Below are positions 54,286 to 63,916 of a stretch of 64,000 nt of DNA, piece after piece; position 1 is the stretch's first letter; every line of letters starts with the position of its first letter. The stretch is from an uncultured Lachnospiraceae bacterium (GTDB lineage: Bacteria; Bacillota; Clostridia; Lachnospirales; Lachnospiraceae): NCBI GenBank assembly GCA_945919795.1, contig CAMEJJ010000009.1, positions 1 through 64,000 on the forward strand, written 5' to 3'. The position numbers were made by a program, and so were the translations under genes. The notes beneath the pieces are model-generated. The model did no database searches, was not told the DNA's origin, and worked only from the letters and a program-made list of their open reading frames with translations.

Positions 54286-56205
54286 ATGAACGAAAGCAAT
54301 TCTTTGGTTTATACCAACGACAGATGTCAGGGCTGTAACAGATGTATTTCTGTTTGTCCGGTTATCACAGCCAATTATTCTGATTCTTACAGCCACGATG
54401 CGCAAAGGATCAATGTTCATCCGGAAAACTGCATCAACTGCGGTGCCTGCCTAAAAGCCTGTGAGCACGATGCCAGAGAATACAACGATGATACCGAAGC
54501 TTTCTTTGATGCCTTAAGATGTGGAGAAAGTATTTCTCTTCTGCTGGCTCCGGCATTTATGGCCAATTATCCGAATGAATATGGTGCTATTTTAGGAGGT
54601 CTGAAAAAATTAGGTGTCAGACATATCATATCCGTTTCTTTCGGTGCTGATATCACCACCTGGGCCTATATCAATTACATTACCGAAAACAATTTTCTCG
54701 GTGGCATTTCCCAGCCATGTCCTGCTGTTGTCAACTATATAGAGCGTTACAGTCCAAAACTTTTACCAAAGTTAATGCCAATCCACAGTCCTATGATGTG
54801 CGCTGCCATCTATGCCAAAAAATACGAGGGGATTACGGATAAGCTCGCCTTTATTTCTCCTTGTATTGCTAAAAAAGCTGAAATTACGGATGCAAACACC
54901 GGCGGCTATGTTTCTTACAACGTAACCTTCAACCATTTGATGGATTACGTCAGAAAACATCATATTTACGGCGAAGACGTAAAAGACGAAATCGAATATG
55001 GTCTTGGTTCGATCTACCCCATGCCGGGAGGATTAAAAGAAAATGTATACTGGTTCTGCGGAGAAGATGTTTTTATTCGTCAGGTTGAAGGCGATAAAGC
55101 TGCCTGGGAATATTTAAAGAAAAATGAAAAAGCACTGGCCTCTGATGCAAAAGGTCTCTTCATGGTTGATATTTTAAACTGTGATAAGGGCTGTCTGTAC
55201 GGAACCGGTGTAGAACCTTCCAAATGGGATTCCGATGATGCCTATTATGCGATTAATGAAATTAAAAATAGCTGCAAGAAAAAAGGGTTCACAGGAGCAT
55301 TTGCCAAAAATGCCACACCGGCCAAAAGATTGAAGGCTCTTAACAGGCAGTTTAAGAAATTAAAACTGGAAGATTTCATCCGAAACTATACCGATAAATC
55401 TTCCAAAGTTTCACTGAACATTCCTACTGCTCTACAGTTAGAATCCGTCTATGAAAGTATGAATAAAAATACCGCAGAAAGTCAGATGATTAATTGCGGT
55501 GCCTGCGGTTACAACAATTGTCGGGAAATGGCCATTGCCATTTATAATGGCACAAACAAGCCTGCCAACTGTGTTCATTTCATGAAAGACCAGTTAGAAC
55601 AAATTACATCTAATATCGAATCACAAAATCAACAGATTTTGTTAAAAAATCAGGAAATCAGCAACTTCATTGCGGATGATTTTGAACAGTTAGAACGCTC
55701 TATCGGTGATATGATTAACAACTCCGAAATCACCAAAAACGAATGCGAAAATATCAGCATTGCCATGAACAAAATGCAGGAATTCTGCGAATTTTTGGAA
55801 TCCTCTTTTGCTTCTATCGAAAAAACACTGGATAAACTGGAAAAATTGAATCAGGATATTGAAGATGTGTCAAAACAGACCAATCTGATTGCCATGAATG
55901 CAACGGTAGAAGCTGCCCGCAGCGGAGAAGCCGGAAAAGGCTTTGCCGTAATTGCCGATGAAATCAGACGCCTGTCCGACGATAACCGTGAAATGTCTAA
56001 AGTAAGCGATGTAAACCGTGATGAAATCGTAAGATCCGTCAGCTCACTTTTAGAAGAAACCAAACGCCTTGGAAATGAAGTAAATAATATGTCCGATAGA
56101 ATCAGTCAGCTCTTTGACTCAACCTGCAAAGTTACTGACGAAGCTGATCATGTCCAGAATATTGCAGATGCCGTAAGAGCAAGACTAAATGAACTGAATA
56201 ATTAA
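54286..56205 (+). CDS. [FeFe]-hydrogenase-like sensor fused to chemotaxis-type signalling domain
   Basis: 639 residues from the ATG at 54286, with GGAGG upstream. Two 4Fe-4S clusters ([24 protein letters not shown]) lead into a hydrogenase large-subunit-like domain with [17 protein letters not shown] and CDKGCLYG in the places of the L1, L2 and L3 motifs. A third Fe-S region [12 protein letters not shown] follows near residue 440, then an MCP-type coiled coil with [21 protein letters not shown]1 has proline where catalytic hydrogenases have the proton-relay Cys, so it is probably a sensor rather than an enzyme. Confidence 0.88.
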   Translation: MNESNSLVYTNDRCQGCNRCISVCPVITANYSDSYSHDAQRINVHPENCINCGACLKACEHDAREYNDDTEAFFDALRCGESISLLLAPAFMANYPNEYGAILGGLKKLGVRHIISVSFGADITTWAYINYITENNFLGGISQPCPAVVNYIERYSPKLLPKLMPIHSPMMCAAIYAKKYEGITDKLAFISPCIAKKAEITDANTGGYVSYNVTFNHLMDYVRKHHIYGEDVKDEIEYGLGSIYPMPGGLKENVYWFCGEDVFIRQVEGDKAAWEYLKKNEKALASDAKGLFMVDILNCDKGCLYGTGVEPSKWDSDDAYYAINEIKNSCKKKGFTGAFAKNATPAKRLKALNRQFKKLKLEDFIRNYTDKSSKVSLNIPTALQLESVYESMNKNTAESQMINCGACGYNNCREMAIAIYNGTNKPANCVHFMKDQLEQITSNIESQNQQILLKNQEISNFIADDFEQLERSIGDMINNSEITKNECENISIAMNKMQEFCEFLESSFASIEKTLDKLEKLNQDIEDVSKQTNLIAMNATVEAARSGEAGKGFAVIADEIRRLSDDNREMSKVSDVNRDEIVRSVSSLLEETKRLGNEVNNMSDRISQLFDSTCKVTDEADHVQNIADAVRARLNELNN

Positions 56206-56283
56206 CAAATTATATATCTTTGCCCGCTTCATACTTCGGTTTCAGACATTTCTAAGCGGCATGCTCACAAAATATATATCAAA

Positions 56284-56333
56284 TGCCCGGTTTCAAAACT
56301 CAGACTTCGTCTTCAGACAGTTGAAACCGGGCA
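56284..56333. terminator. bidirectional terminator
   Basis: TGCCCGGTTTCAA and TTGAAACCGGGCA pair perfectly around a loop that itself folds (AGACTTCGTCT), followed by a T-rich tract. It separates the sensor from the CPBP gene. Confidence 0.85.
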
Positions 56334-56361
56334 TAATTTTGTTCGCTTATGCCGCCCCTTC

Positions 56362-57237
56362 TTATGCTTTTTCTCTGCACAATAGCACCAGACAGATACT
56401 GCCAATCACAATAGTAGGAATTAAAAGTATTACAAATCCCATGATTGGATTTGGCATTACCTGTGCTGCTCTTTCCGTATTTGTGTAAGCAACAAGGATG
56501 CTTGGGTTAGCATTGTTAACTGCATGCATAATCGCTGCCGGCCAGATGGAATTCGTCTTTTGCGTAATATAGGTTAACATAATTCCCATAAAGGTACAGT
56601 CCACACACATAATAAGGATACCAAGATACGGAAATCCCGGATAATCCAATCCAAAATTATGTCCGACGCAGGTTAACGGTGCATGCCATACGCCCCAAAT
56701 GATACCACCGATAAAAACAGCTTTTTTGGTTCCTACCAGATCTATAAGCTTCGGCATCATATAACCTCGCCATCCACCCTCTTCACCAAAAGCTGCAAAA
56801 GAACCAATGGCTCCATTTATGATAGCGACGAGTGGCAATAGCGGAATCATATTTTTTGCGATCCCCATAACCTTATAATATTCCGGATCAAACAAATCCG
56901 GATAGATTATAAGTGACAGCCCATGTCCGATTTCAAAATAAATCCAGGGCATAAAAAGTGCAAACAGATAAAACACCCATTTCCTATTTTTCAAGGAAAT
57001 CCCTAACATCATAGAGCCTTCTCCTGTTAATGAAAAACCTTCTTTTGTAATCCACCTTGTCAACACATGTGAAAGTACAGGTATCAGCATACCAAGCGCC
57101 GACAGACTTTCCATACGTGGATTAGAACCATCCCATTTATTCCCTGTAAATATATAAGTAAAAAATACTATCCATGTCAGAAAAAAGGATAAAGCCAGAT
57201 AGAGAAACAGTCTTTTTGCTTCCAGTTTTTTATCCAT
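56362..57237 (-). CDS. CPBP-family intramembrane metalloprotease
   Basis: 291 residues, about eight membrane helices. The family motifs are present: EEGGWRGYMM near 160 (first Glu pair and Arg), GVWHAPLTCVG near 190, and HAVNNANPS near 248, giving the Glu/His/His set of Abi/CAAX-like proteases. Last gene of the GntR-ABC operon, three bases after the second permease. Such proteins are often linked to bacteriocin immunity or membrane stress. Confidence 0.92.
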   Translation of the reverse strand: MDKKLEAKRLFLYLALSFFLTWIVFFTYIFTGNKWDGSNPRMESLSALGMLIPVLSHVLTRWITKEGFSLTGEGSMMLGISLKNRKWVFYLFALFMPWIYFEIGHGLSLIIYPDLFDPEYYKVMGIAKNMIPLLPLVAIINGAIGSFAAFGEEGGWRGYMMPKLIDLVGTKKAVFIGGIIWGVWHAPLTCVGHNFGLDYPGFPYLGILIMCVDCTFMGIMLTYITQKTNSIWPAAIMHAVNNANPSILVAYTNTERAAQVMPNPIMGFVILLIPTIVIGSICLVLLCREKA

Positions 57238-57240
57238 AAT

Positions 57241-58008
57241 CTAAACCTCCCGATTTGAAAAAAAGCACGTAATCCGATACGATAGATAATAAAGTGCCAA
57301 TGTAATTACCGGTGACAGAATTGTAAAAAATGCCACTTCAAAGGTATGTGTTTCATACCATTTCATAAAAACCAGAATGCTAAAATTCTCAGAAAGCCAA
57401 TTCAGATCACCGAAAAAAAGGAATCCAACAATCACAAATCCAATTCCCATCACAACAGCAATTTTTACAAGCTTTGCTTTTTGTACTCCCAATAAAATAA
57501 ACAGAGGCAGTTCAATCGACGCAGATAAAAGAACGAGGCACGTGAAAGCCGGAATAAACGAACAGATTGCCGATACCAACTCGGAAAAGATTCCCTCCCT
57601 GCAAAACGCATTGCAGATCACACCCCACATCATTTCAAAAGACAAAAAGACATACGCTGAAATTGCAATAAAAAGATATTTTGATGCAATATAAGCATTC
57701 TTTTCCAGAGGTAGCGAACTAATATATCCCCTGATTTTATTCTTGGTATCACCATCTACAATTTTTGCCACCCAGCCGTTCATAAGACCTAAGATTCCAA
57801 TCATACAACAGGCAAATGCACTGATAAAAAGCAAATCCAGAATATTTACTTCCTGTCCATCATCTGTCATGGTCATAAAAGATTCTTGATTCATCGTTCC
57901 CGGAAAGACAACCCGAAGTCCAAAAAAGAGGACGGTTCCGATTATCAAAATCCACACCAATCTTTTCCCGTTTATGGATACAAAATCCTTATATAACAAT
58001 CCACCCAT
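57241..58008 (-). CDS. ABC-2 type permease
   Basis: 255 residues with about six membrane helices (for example around 20-40, 60-80, 110-130, 140-165, 175-200, 225-245) and the ABC-2 pattern of a cytoplasmic N-terminus (LLYKDFVSINGKRLVW). It shares TAATG with the upstream permease and is followed after three bases by the CPBP gene. With the ATPase at 58803 it would form a heterodimeric exporter. Confidence 0.85.
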   Translation of the reverse strand: MGGLLYKDFVSINGKRLVWILIIGTVLFFGLRVVFPGTMNQESFMTMTDDGQEVNILDLLFISAFACCMIGILGLMNGWVAKIVDGDTKNKIRGYISSLPLEKNAYIASKYLFIAISAYVFLSFEMMWGVICNAFCREGIFSELVSAICSFIPAFTCLVLLSASIELPLFILLGVQKAKLVKIAVVMGIGFVIVGFLFFGDLNWLSENFSILVFMKWYETHTFEVAFFTILSPVITLALYYLSYRITCFFSNREV

Positions 58009-58763
58009 TACACGATTCCCCTCTTTCTTTCAGCAATCCGTACAGAAACAAAATAGGACACAACCATAACAAATACAGCAATCAACAACAGCACATAAGA
58101 TTTATGTTTTATAAAATTCATGCAACGATTAATCAGCTCTATATCCCCAGCTGTAATCGATTTTCTGATATTTGAAAAATTCAGAGATATTGCTGTTACC
58201 AACATTAAAAATGGTGAAATTAATCGCGCATAGTCTTCTTTTCCATATCCAAAAAGAAAGCAAAAAACAATTACTAACGCACTGTAAATTGCCATCACAG
58301 AAGTTGCAGAAGTAATAATTCCAAGAAAATCCGTAAAAGAAATGATATCCGTAAGCATTGATAAAACAAATGCAATGATAATATCAATGAAAGCACCAAT
58401 TCCAAACATAGCAAAAATCGTAACATATTTTGCCAACACCCTATTTTTTATAGAGACAGGAAGTATAGATGAAACATTGAAAAAACCTGCCTTTCCATCT
58501 TCCGTAAATACATTTGCAAAATCTCCCACCGTAGCAAGCGGAAGCAACATAAAAAGGATCAGTACATTCGTTGATAAATCAGCAATATCAGATGCTGACA
58601 AATCCTCGGTCGCCACCATCGCCTGATTTGCCATGGCAATATTTCCAAAACGTGCACTTAAAACAAACATGACAGACAACACCAATACACCGACTACGAC
58701 ATAGCCAAAGATAATAAGCTGTTTTCTCAGACACATTAAATCTTTTAATACTAGCCCTTTCAT
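58008..58763 (-). CDS. ABC-2 type permease
   Basis: 251 residues from the ATG at 58763, with GAAGGAGAC upstream; the longer frame to 58790 is not supported. Starts MKGLVLKDLMCLRKQ, the usual ABC-2 cytoplasmic entry helix, followed by about six membrane segments and a final VRIAERKRG tail. Paired with the next permease and the ATPase, as in YtrA-type cassettes. Confidence 0.87.
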   Translation of the reverse strand: MKGLVLKDLMCLRKQLIIFGYVVVGVLVLSVMFVLSARFGNIAMANQAMVATEDLSASDIADLSTNVLILFMLLPLATVGDFANVFTEDGKAGFFNVSSILPVSIKNRVLAKYVTIFAMFGIGAFIDIIIAFVLSMLTDIISFTDFLGIITSATSVMAIYSALVIVFCFLFGYGKEDYARLISPFLMLVTAISLNFSNIRKSITAGDIELINRCMNFIKHKSYVLLLIAVFVMVVSYFVSVRIAERKRGIV

Positions 58764-58802
58764 ATACCTGTCTCCTTCTCCAAACTTCAATTTTATACAC
58801 GA

Positions 58803-59702
58803 TTAATCCGTCTCGGCAGTCATGTTGCCGACATTTTTACTGTCCTTATTGACATAGAAAAGCATAATATCTTCTAAAGATGCCGGTTCAATTACCATCT
58901 GGGGATACAGCTTTTCACATGCCTTCCTGTCATTCACCAACACCTCAACACCAAAGGTTCCCGGCGCTACATTGACAATCAGGGGTTCACTAATCTTTTC
59001 CAACTCACTCTTTTTGCACTTCAAAAGTCCGTGCTTTTCTAAAATGTCATCCTTATTTCCGGCAAGAACAATCTTTCCTGCGTTGATAAAAACAACTTCA
59101 TCCGCCAGTTTTTCCAAATCACCTGTGATATGGGAAGAAAGTAAAATGGTATGATCTTCTTCTATTACAAATTCCCGAAAAATCTGAATCATTTCATTTC
59201 TGACAATCGGATCCAGTCCACTGGTCGGCTCATCCATAATCAGAAGCTTTGCATGATGGGAAAGCGCTACGGCAATCTGCAGTTTCATACGCATACCGCG
59301 GGAAAAATCACCGCATTTTTTTCTGGTGGGAAGTGAAAATCTCTTCAAGTAATCAAAAAACACATCTTCATCCCAGTTTTTATAGATATTCTTCATCATG
59401 ATATTGATATCGCGACCTGTCATAAATTCATGAAATCCCATTTCATCAAACACGACACCAATATCTTCACGAAGACGTGCACTGTCCTTTCCTATGCTTT
59501 CACCAAACAACCGAATCTCACCTTCATCCGCTTTGATCACATCCAGCATGAGTTTAATGGTCGTTGTTTTACCTGCACCATTCTGACCGATAAAGCCACA
59601 TACCGAACCTTCCGGAACCGTGAAGCTAACCTGATTTAATTTGAAATCACCATAGTCTTTCGTTACATCTTTTAATTCCACTACACTTTTTATTTCTTCC
59701 AT
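58803..59702 (-). CDS. ABC transporter ATPase
   Basis: 299 residues from the ATG at 59702, with GGAGGA upstream. Walker A GFIGQNGAGKTTTIKL near 37, signature SRGMRMKLQIA near 140, Walker B KLLIMDEPTSGLDP near 157, and switch His in LLSSHITGD near 190. The C-terminal 70 residues are a regulatory extension. It drives the two permeases; the exported substrate is unknown, though antimicrobial peptide or lipid resistance is the usual role of this cassette type. Confidence 0.93.
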   Translation of the reverse strand: MEEIKSVVELKDVTKDYGDFKLNQVSFTVPEGSVCGFIGQNGAGKTTTIKLMLDVIKADEGEIRLFGESIGKDSARLREDIGVVFDEMGFHEFMTGRDINIMMKNIYKNWDEDVFFDYLKRFSLPTRKKCGDFSRGMRMKLQIAVALSHHAKLLIMDEPTSGLDPIVRNEMIQIFREFVIEEDHTILLSSHITGDLEKLADEVVFINAGKIVLAGNKDDILEKHGLLKCKKSELEKISEPLIVNVAPGTFGVEVLVNDRKACEKLYPQMVIEPASLEDIMLFYVNKDSKNVGNMTAETD

Positions 59703-59750
59703 CAAAAATCCTCCAAACGGTATCATGCGATAGCATACAAATGTCTAAAT

Positions 59751-59906
59751 ATGCTACAAAATTTCATCTGTAACGGCTGCATATTTTCCCCAGTAAATGC
59801 CATTTGTAATGGTTGTATACGATATCTCACAAAATGCTTCTGCAATGGCTGCATACGATATCTCACAAAATGCTTCTGCAATAACTGCATACTATTTCAC
59901 ATATCG
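59751..59906. repeat. tandem 36-bp repeats between gntR and the ABC genes
   Basis: Copies at 59775-59810, 59811-59846 and 59847-59882, with partial copies on each side; the last two full copies differ at only two positions. On the plus strand they read as 12-residue units rich in Cys (CNGCIRYLTKCF), but no ribosome site precedes that frame. On the minus strand they lie in the leader of the ABC ATPase gene and repeat the element GTATGCAG. Confidence 0.8.
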
Positions 59907-59943
59907 TTCAGCAAAATAATCACATACAAAACCATCAATATAA

Positions 59944-60324
59944 TTACATGGTCTTCTCGTCATATAGAATCTTCAGTGTCTCACTTAACTCTTCATACGT
60001 AATCTTTCCGAGGATAGCCTTATCTACAGCAGTTTCCAACAATTCCTGAATGGCGAACATCATATTCTCCTTCACCATATCGCTATTAATCCCTTTGACA
60101 AAACTGCCTTTTCCGGTAACAGATGTAATAAACCCATCTCTTTCTAAATCCTCATAGGCTCTTTTTGTTGTGATAATACTGATTTTTAAATCTTTGGCCA
60201 ACACCCGCATCGACGGAAGAGCGTCCCCTTCCACCAGTTCTCCGGTCATAATCTGGCTCTTAATCTGCTCCTCTATCTGCTCATAAATCGGCACACCAGA
60301 GCTGTTGCTAATAATAATATCCAT
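59944..60324 (-). CDS. GntR-family (YtrA subfamily) regulator
   Basis: 126 residues from the ATG at 60324, with AAAGGA upstream. The winged HTH begins PIYEQIEEQIKSQIMTGEL and includes ALPSMRVLAKDLKISIITTKRAYEDL-type recognition helices (LPSMRVLAKDLKIS near 40). The short helical C-terminus, without a large ligand domain, marks the YtrA subfamily. It heads the cassette and is expected to repress it until an inducing stress. Confidence 0.93.
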   Translation of the reverse strand: MDIIISNSSGVPIYEQIEEQIKSQIMTGELVEGDALPSMRVLAKDLKISIITTKRAYEDLERDGFITSVTGKGSFVKGINSDMVKENMMFAIQELLETAVDKAILGKITYEELSETLKILYDEKTM

Positions 60325-60375
60325 ATGTATTTCCTTTGCGCGCATAGGACAAAATTCTTTTTTGAATCTTGTCAC

Positions 60376-60662
60376 ATTACATAATTAATTATTGTATATA
60401 TTCAATATATACACTTGTTAATATAATGTCAAGCACTTAATTTAATTTTGGGGAACATGCTGTCAAATCTTTCATTTCAAGCAAATCAATGCATTTGATT
60501 TGCCTTGGACCTACTGCCTGCTATATCTTGTCATGCCAACGACAGAATATAACTTGCTTTGGGACTATAAATTGAAAAAATATAAAATAAAGAATGGATT
60601 TTCCAGCCAGAAAACGGCTGATTTAGAAACTTTAAATGATATATTAGAAAATTTAAATGATA
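60376..60662 (+). other. intergenic stretch with weak 72-codon frame
   Basis: From 60500 to 60718 there is an open frame with low-complexity Lys/Asn/Leu content (ETLNDILENLNDI). It lacks a ribosome site and runs through the hairpin that follows. It may be a decayed gene end carried at the edge of the mobile element. I see nothing else here. Confidence 0.3.
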
Positions 60663-60695
60663 TTATCAGCCCCACAACAAATGTGGGGCTGATAA
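60663..60695. terminator. perfect 14-bp inverted repeat
   Basis: TTATCAGCCCCACA and TGTGGGGCTGATAA around ACAAA. There is no T-run beyond; probably a terminator-like hairpin at the edge of the integrated element. Confidence 0.6.
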
Positions 60696-60778
60696 GTAAA
60701 ACTTTAATAGAATTTTGAATTACTCATTATAACTGAAACTTGACATCCGAACTCATAGCACTCATTTGATAGCACTAC

Positions 60779-62473
60779 TCATTCGCAATCGCAGCCTGTG
60801 CTGGTGTAGGCACATGACGTATCTTTTATATCACTTGAAGCGGTCGACAGTTGTTTTTTTTTCCAATCGGAAGTGCTCTGCTTATATGTTTCATTTCCAA
60901 AGGCAGGATTCAGATACCAAATGAATTCTCCGTGATCATACACCACTCGATCAACAAAGTTATCAATTACTGTATCAGGTATCTTAGCCCTGGAATCATA
61001 AGCAGTCATCTTAATGAACTCAGAAAGACTTTCAATGCGTCTATCCTTTGCCTCATTATCTTCCAATTCTAAAATCTGCTGTCTACACTCATTATTCATT
61101 TTTTCAAGGTTTGAAATCTGATCTTCCAGTTTCTTTTTCTTACTGCGAAAGACTTCCCTGGAAATATCTCCATCAGCACACATATCGACTAAGTTAGCCA
61201 TTTGCCTACGGAGCTTTTCAAGCTGCTTGTTGTTTCTTTCGAGCTTTTCTTTATCGTTTCTTTCAGGAGCCTTAACCTCAGCCACATCTTTTAACATAGA
61301 CATTGCTTCATTGAAAATAGCTTCCTTATTACTTAAAAGCTTCTTAAAGATGAAATCAGCCTGAACCTCTAATTTCCATTCCATAAATGATGAGTTATCA
61401 CAGATTCCCTCAACATCAAGGCCTTTCTTTCGTCTGCTCTCCGGTGTGCCGGTTCTTAACTGTCCATAGCACTGATAGATATACGAAAGATTTCCATCAT
61501 TGGCCTTATGAGCGATTCTTCTGTTCATAGCATGTCCACAAGTACAAACAAGTTTGTTGCCCCAGATATGCTTGCATGGTGACTGACCAACAGATCTACC
61601 ATTCTTATCTCGTTTTCCCAGTCGATGCTTCTCTCTTATCGCCTGAGCCCTATCGAAATCTTCCGGTGAAACAAGTTTCTCATGAGTACCTTCTACATAA
61701 ACCTTTTCAACGGCTCCATAATTATTAACCTTCTTTTGAACCAAATAATCAGGAACATACTGTTTACGATAAATGATTCTACCGCAATAAAAAGGATTAC
61801 TTAGTACTCTGTTGATGTTACCGGACTGCCATCTGGTAAGTCCTGTTGCAGTCTTTCGGCCCTCCTGTTCCATGATGTCCTGAATTTTACGAACACCATT
61901 TCCAGCTAAGTAAAGTTCGAAGATTCTCTTCACTGTATCAGCCTGCTCTTTATTGACCACCATTTTATCCCCTACTCTATCGTAACCAAGGATATTACCA
62001 TTGCCATACAGAACTCCATTCTTAAATGAAATCATCTGACCGGCTTTTACTCTCTGTGAAATCTTCTTACTTTCGTTCTGAGCCAGCGTTGCCATGATTG
62101 ATAGACGAAGCTCTCCGTCCTCATCATTCATTGTCCAGATATTGTCTTCTGTAAACCACACCTCCACGCCGTAAGATTTGAGGATTCTGGTTTGCTGCAG
62201 TGTGTCAACTGTGTTTCTCGCAAACCTGGATACCTCTCTGGTAATGATAAGATCAAATTTCTTTTCTTTTGCATCCTGAAGCATTCTCATAAAAGATTCT
62301 CGCTTGTGAATAGACGTACCGGTGATACCCTCATCAATATATCTATCTACCAGCTCCCAGTCAGGATGCCTTTGTAATAATTCATCATAGTACTGCACCT
62401 GATTCTCCAGTGCAGAAATCTGCGCCTCATGCTCTGTAGAAACACGGGCGTAGATAGCAGCTTTTCGCGCCAT
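60779..62473 (-). CDS. large serine recombinase
   Basis: 564 residues. Resolvase catalytic domain with nucleophile Ser in YARVSTEHE near 12 and arginines in ITREVSRFARNTVD near 80-90. The recombinase domain (GYDRVGDKMVVNKEQ) and a zinc ribbon (CTCGHAM ... C) follow, then a long coiled coil (KLERNNKQLEKLRRQM) near 400-470. It inserts and excises a mobile element between att sites. It is the leftmost gene of the element seen here, so one att site probably lies in 60700-60778. Confidence 0.94.
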   Translation of the reverse strand: MARKAAIYARVSTEHEAQISALENQVQYYDELLQRHPDWELVDRYIDEGITGTSIHKRESFMRMLQDAKEKKFDLIITREVSRFARNTVDTLQQTRILKSYGVEVWFTEDNIWTMNDEDGELRLSIMATLAQNESKKISQRVKAGQMISFKNGVLYGNGNILGYDRVGDKMVVNKEQADTVKRIFELYLAGNGVRKIQDIMEQEGRKTATGLTRWQSGNINRVLSNPFYCGRIIYRKQYVPDYLVQKKVNNYGAVEKVYVEGTHEKLVSPEDFDRAQAIREKHRLGKRDKNGRSVGQSPCKHIWGNKLVCTCGHAMNRRIAHKANDGNLSYIYQCYGQLRTGTPESRRKKGLDVEGICDNSSFMEWKLEVQADFIFKKLLSNKEAIFNEAMSMLKDVAEVKAPERNDKEKLERNNKQLEKLRRQMANLVDMCADGDISREVFRSKKKKLEDQISNLEKMNNECRQQILELEDNEAKDRRIESLSEFIKMTAYDSRAKIPDTVIDNFVDRVVYDHGEFIWYLNPAFGNETYKQSTSDWKKKQLSTASSDIKDTSCAYTSTGCDCE

Positions 62474-62551
62474 ATTGCACCTCGCATTCCCAATTAAGCT
62501 GTCAGTACTATGAGTACATCATACAGCTTAATTATATAATGGTTGATCTAA

Positions 62552-62710
62552 TTACTCAATTGGTAAATCGCGTTTTTCCGCGATATAACGCAGTTCTTCG
62601 TCTGTTATCTTTCCTTCTTTTTTAAGCTGCTTCATAATGTCAAAAGCAGCATACTTAATAGCCATTTCCTCAGCCTCTGGAGGAAATGTAAGCTCTTTTA
62701 ATTCCTTCAT
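62552..62710 (-). CDS. 52-aa acidic/helical protein of mobile element
   Basis: A short gene with ATG at 62710, seven bases after AGGAGGG. The peptide (KELKELTFPPEAEEMA, then GKITDEELRYIAEKRDLPIE) has a SHOCT-like C-terminal helix pattern. It lies between the recombinase and the sigma-like gene, where similar small proteins sit in clostridial elements. Function unknown. Confidence 0.7.
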   Translation of the reverse strand: MKELKELTFPPEAEEMAIKYAAFDIMKQLKKEGKITDEELRYIAEKRDLPIE

Positions 62711-62721
62711 GACCATCCCTC

Positions 62722-63282
62722 CTAAAGCTTCTCAATGAAATAATTTTCCATGTAGGAAATCAATTCACAATGAATACGGCTTGCCTTTCTTCTGACAACC
62801 GGAACAGATACACCAGCTTCCTCTGCCAGCGTGTAGTAGTCCTTCTCCTGCTTCAGAAGCGGAATGATAAGTTCCTGCTCCTTCATGCTAAGTGCATGCA
62901 GGTGCCTCTTGAAGGATGCGTATTCATCAGCCATCATCACAATGACATACTCTCTTCTCTTGAATTCCTGTACCAGAGCCGGATCTGATAAAGCATCCTC
63001 TGCTGAATTCAGTCCTTTGATAGCTCCCTCAAGCATTACATCAAGAACCGCTTCATCCGCTGTAGGATTACTATAGTTACCCAAATTCTGAATACGGACT
63101 CCTAGTTCATCTTTGTGATTGCTACGCTTTCTTTCCTTCTCTGCCTTAATCTCGTAGATCAGTCTCATCTTGCAATCCTCGATGATTCCCTGGAAGGAAG
63201 AGTAATTGGAATAAATCAGTTCGGCCCTCTCCCTAGCTGATTTGTCACCGTAGCTTTCATAGATATTAACCATAGTGGCCAT
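62722..63282 (-). CDS. sigma-like HTH protein of mobile element
   Basis: About 186 residues; ATG at 63282 five bases after AGGAGG. Helical throughout; the C-terminal region (LSMKEQELIIPLLKQEKDYYTLAEEAGVS) resembles a sigma region-4 HTH, as in the sigma-70-like regulators of phages and integrative elements. Eleven bases upstream of the 52-aa gene. Confidence 0.75.
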   Translation of the reverse strand: MATMVNIYESYGDKSARERAELIYSNYSSFQGIIEDCKMRLIYEIKAEKERKRSNHKDELGVRIQNLGNYSNPTADEAVLDVMLEGAIKGLNSAEDALSDPALVQEFKRREYVIVMMADEYASFKRHLHALSMKEQELIIPLLKQEKDYYTLAEEAGVSVPVVRRKASRIHCELISYMENYFIEKL

Positions 63283-63421
63283 ATACACCTCCTATATTCA
63301 GTTGTGTTTATGTCACTAGGCTGCGCGCCGCTTCGTAACTCTTTACATGTTCTAGTCTAATTGGAATGCACCTTAGAATCGTTAGCGCGGATGTGGACAT
63401 AAAGTACACATAATGTGAACC

Positions 63422-63784
63422 TTAGCCCTCAAGAATCTGAATCTGTCTTAGCATTTCAAGTGCAGACTTCTTTGCTTTGTCAGTCTTCAGATTGTTTAGA
63501 ATCTCTATTGCTTCATTAACAATAGGATCAAGATTATCCGGTGAATCACCGTTTAATATATAATCAGCAGATACATGAAACAGACGACTGAGCTGTGTAA
63601 GCATCTCCGCTGAAACACCTCTGCTGTTGTTCTCATAATTGGAAATAGCAGACTTACCCTCAAGATGAAGTCTTACTGCAAGCTCCTCCTGGGTAAGCCC
63701 TGCATCAGTACGTAACTTTTTAATTCTTCCACCAACTGTTGTTACATCAATAGTTCCATTGTTTCTGTTCACTTTTTTCATCAT
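63422..63784 (-). CDS. XRE-family regulator of mobile element
   Basis: 120 residues. HTH near 20-75 (IKKLRTDAGLTQEELAVRL, then SAISNYENNSRGVS) and a short helical C-terminal tail, typical of the repressors that keep integrative elements quiet. It has GGGTGTAG before its paired ATGs. The 133-bp gap downstream of it and the structured leader upstream suggest separate control from the recombinase module. Confidence 0.9.
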   Translation of the reverse strand: MMKKVNRNNGTIDVTTVGGRIKKLRTDAGLTQEELAVRLHLEGKSAISNYENNSRGVSAEMLTQLSRLFHVSADYILNGDSPDNLDPIVNEAIEILNNLKTDKAKKSALEMLRQIQILEG

Positions 63785-63838
63785 CTACACCCTTTCCGGT
63801 GCCTTCCAAAACAGAAGCGAACCGAAAAAAAGCGCACG

Positions 63839-63916
63839 AAAAAAGCCTGCAAAACAAATACTTAAACCAGCTGATACGCATATACGTATCTTCCAGTAAG
63901 CTTCTGTTTTGCAGGC
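63839..63916. terminator. hairpin-rich leader upstream of the XRE gene
   Basis: GCCTGCAAAACA (63845) pairs perfectly with TGTTTTGCAGGC (63905) around a 48-base loop that contains its own GATACG/CGTATC hairpin; T-runs flank both ends. Another hairpin, GATAGATG/CATCTATT, lies at 63930-63961. It may be a terminator of an upstream transcript or an attenuator. Confidence 0.6.

Noticed and set aside
59751-59906. CRISPR array
   Set aside because: The 36-bp units are contiguous with no spacers and no cas genes nearby.
59751-60002. Cys-rich 83-residue plus-strand repeat protein
   Set aside because: No ribosome site or promoter, and its end is antisense to gntR; repeats with a 36-bp period keep frame automatically.
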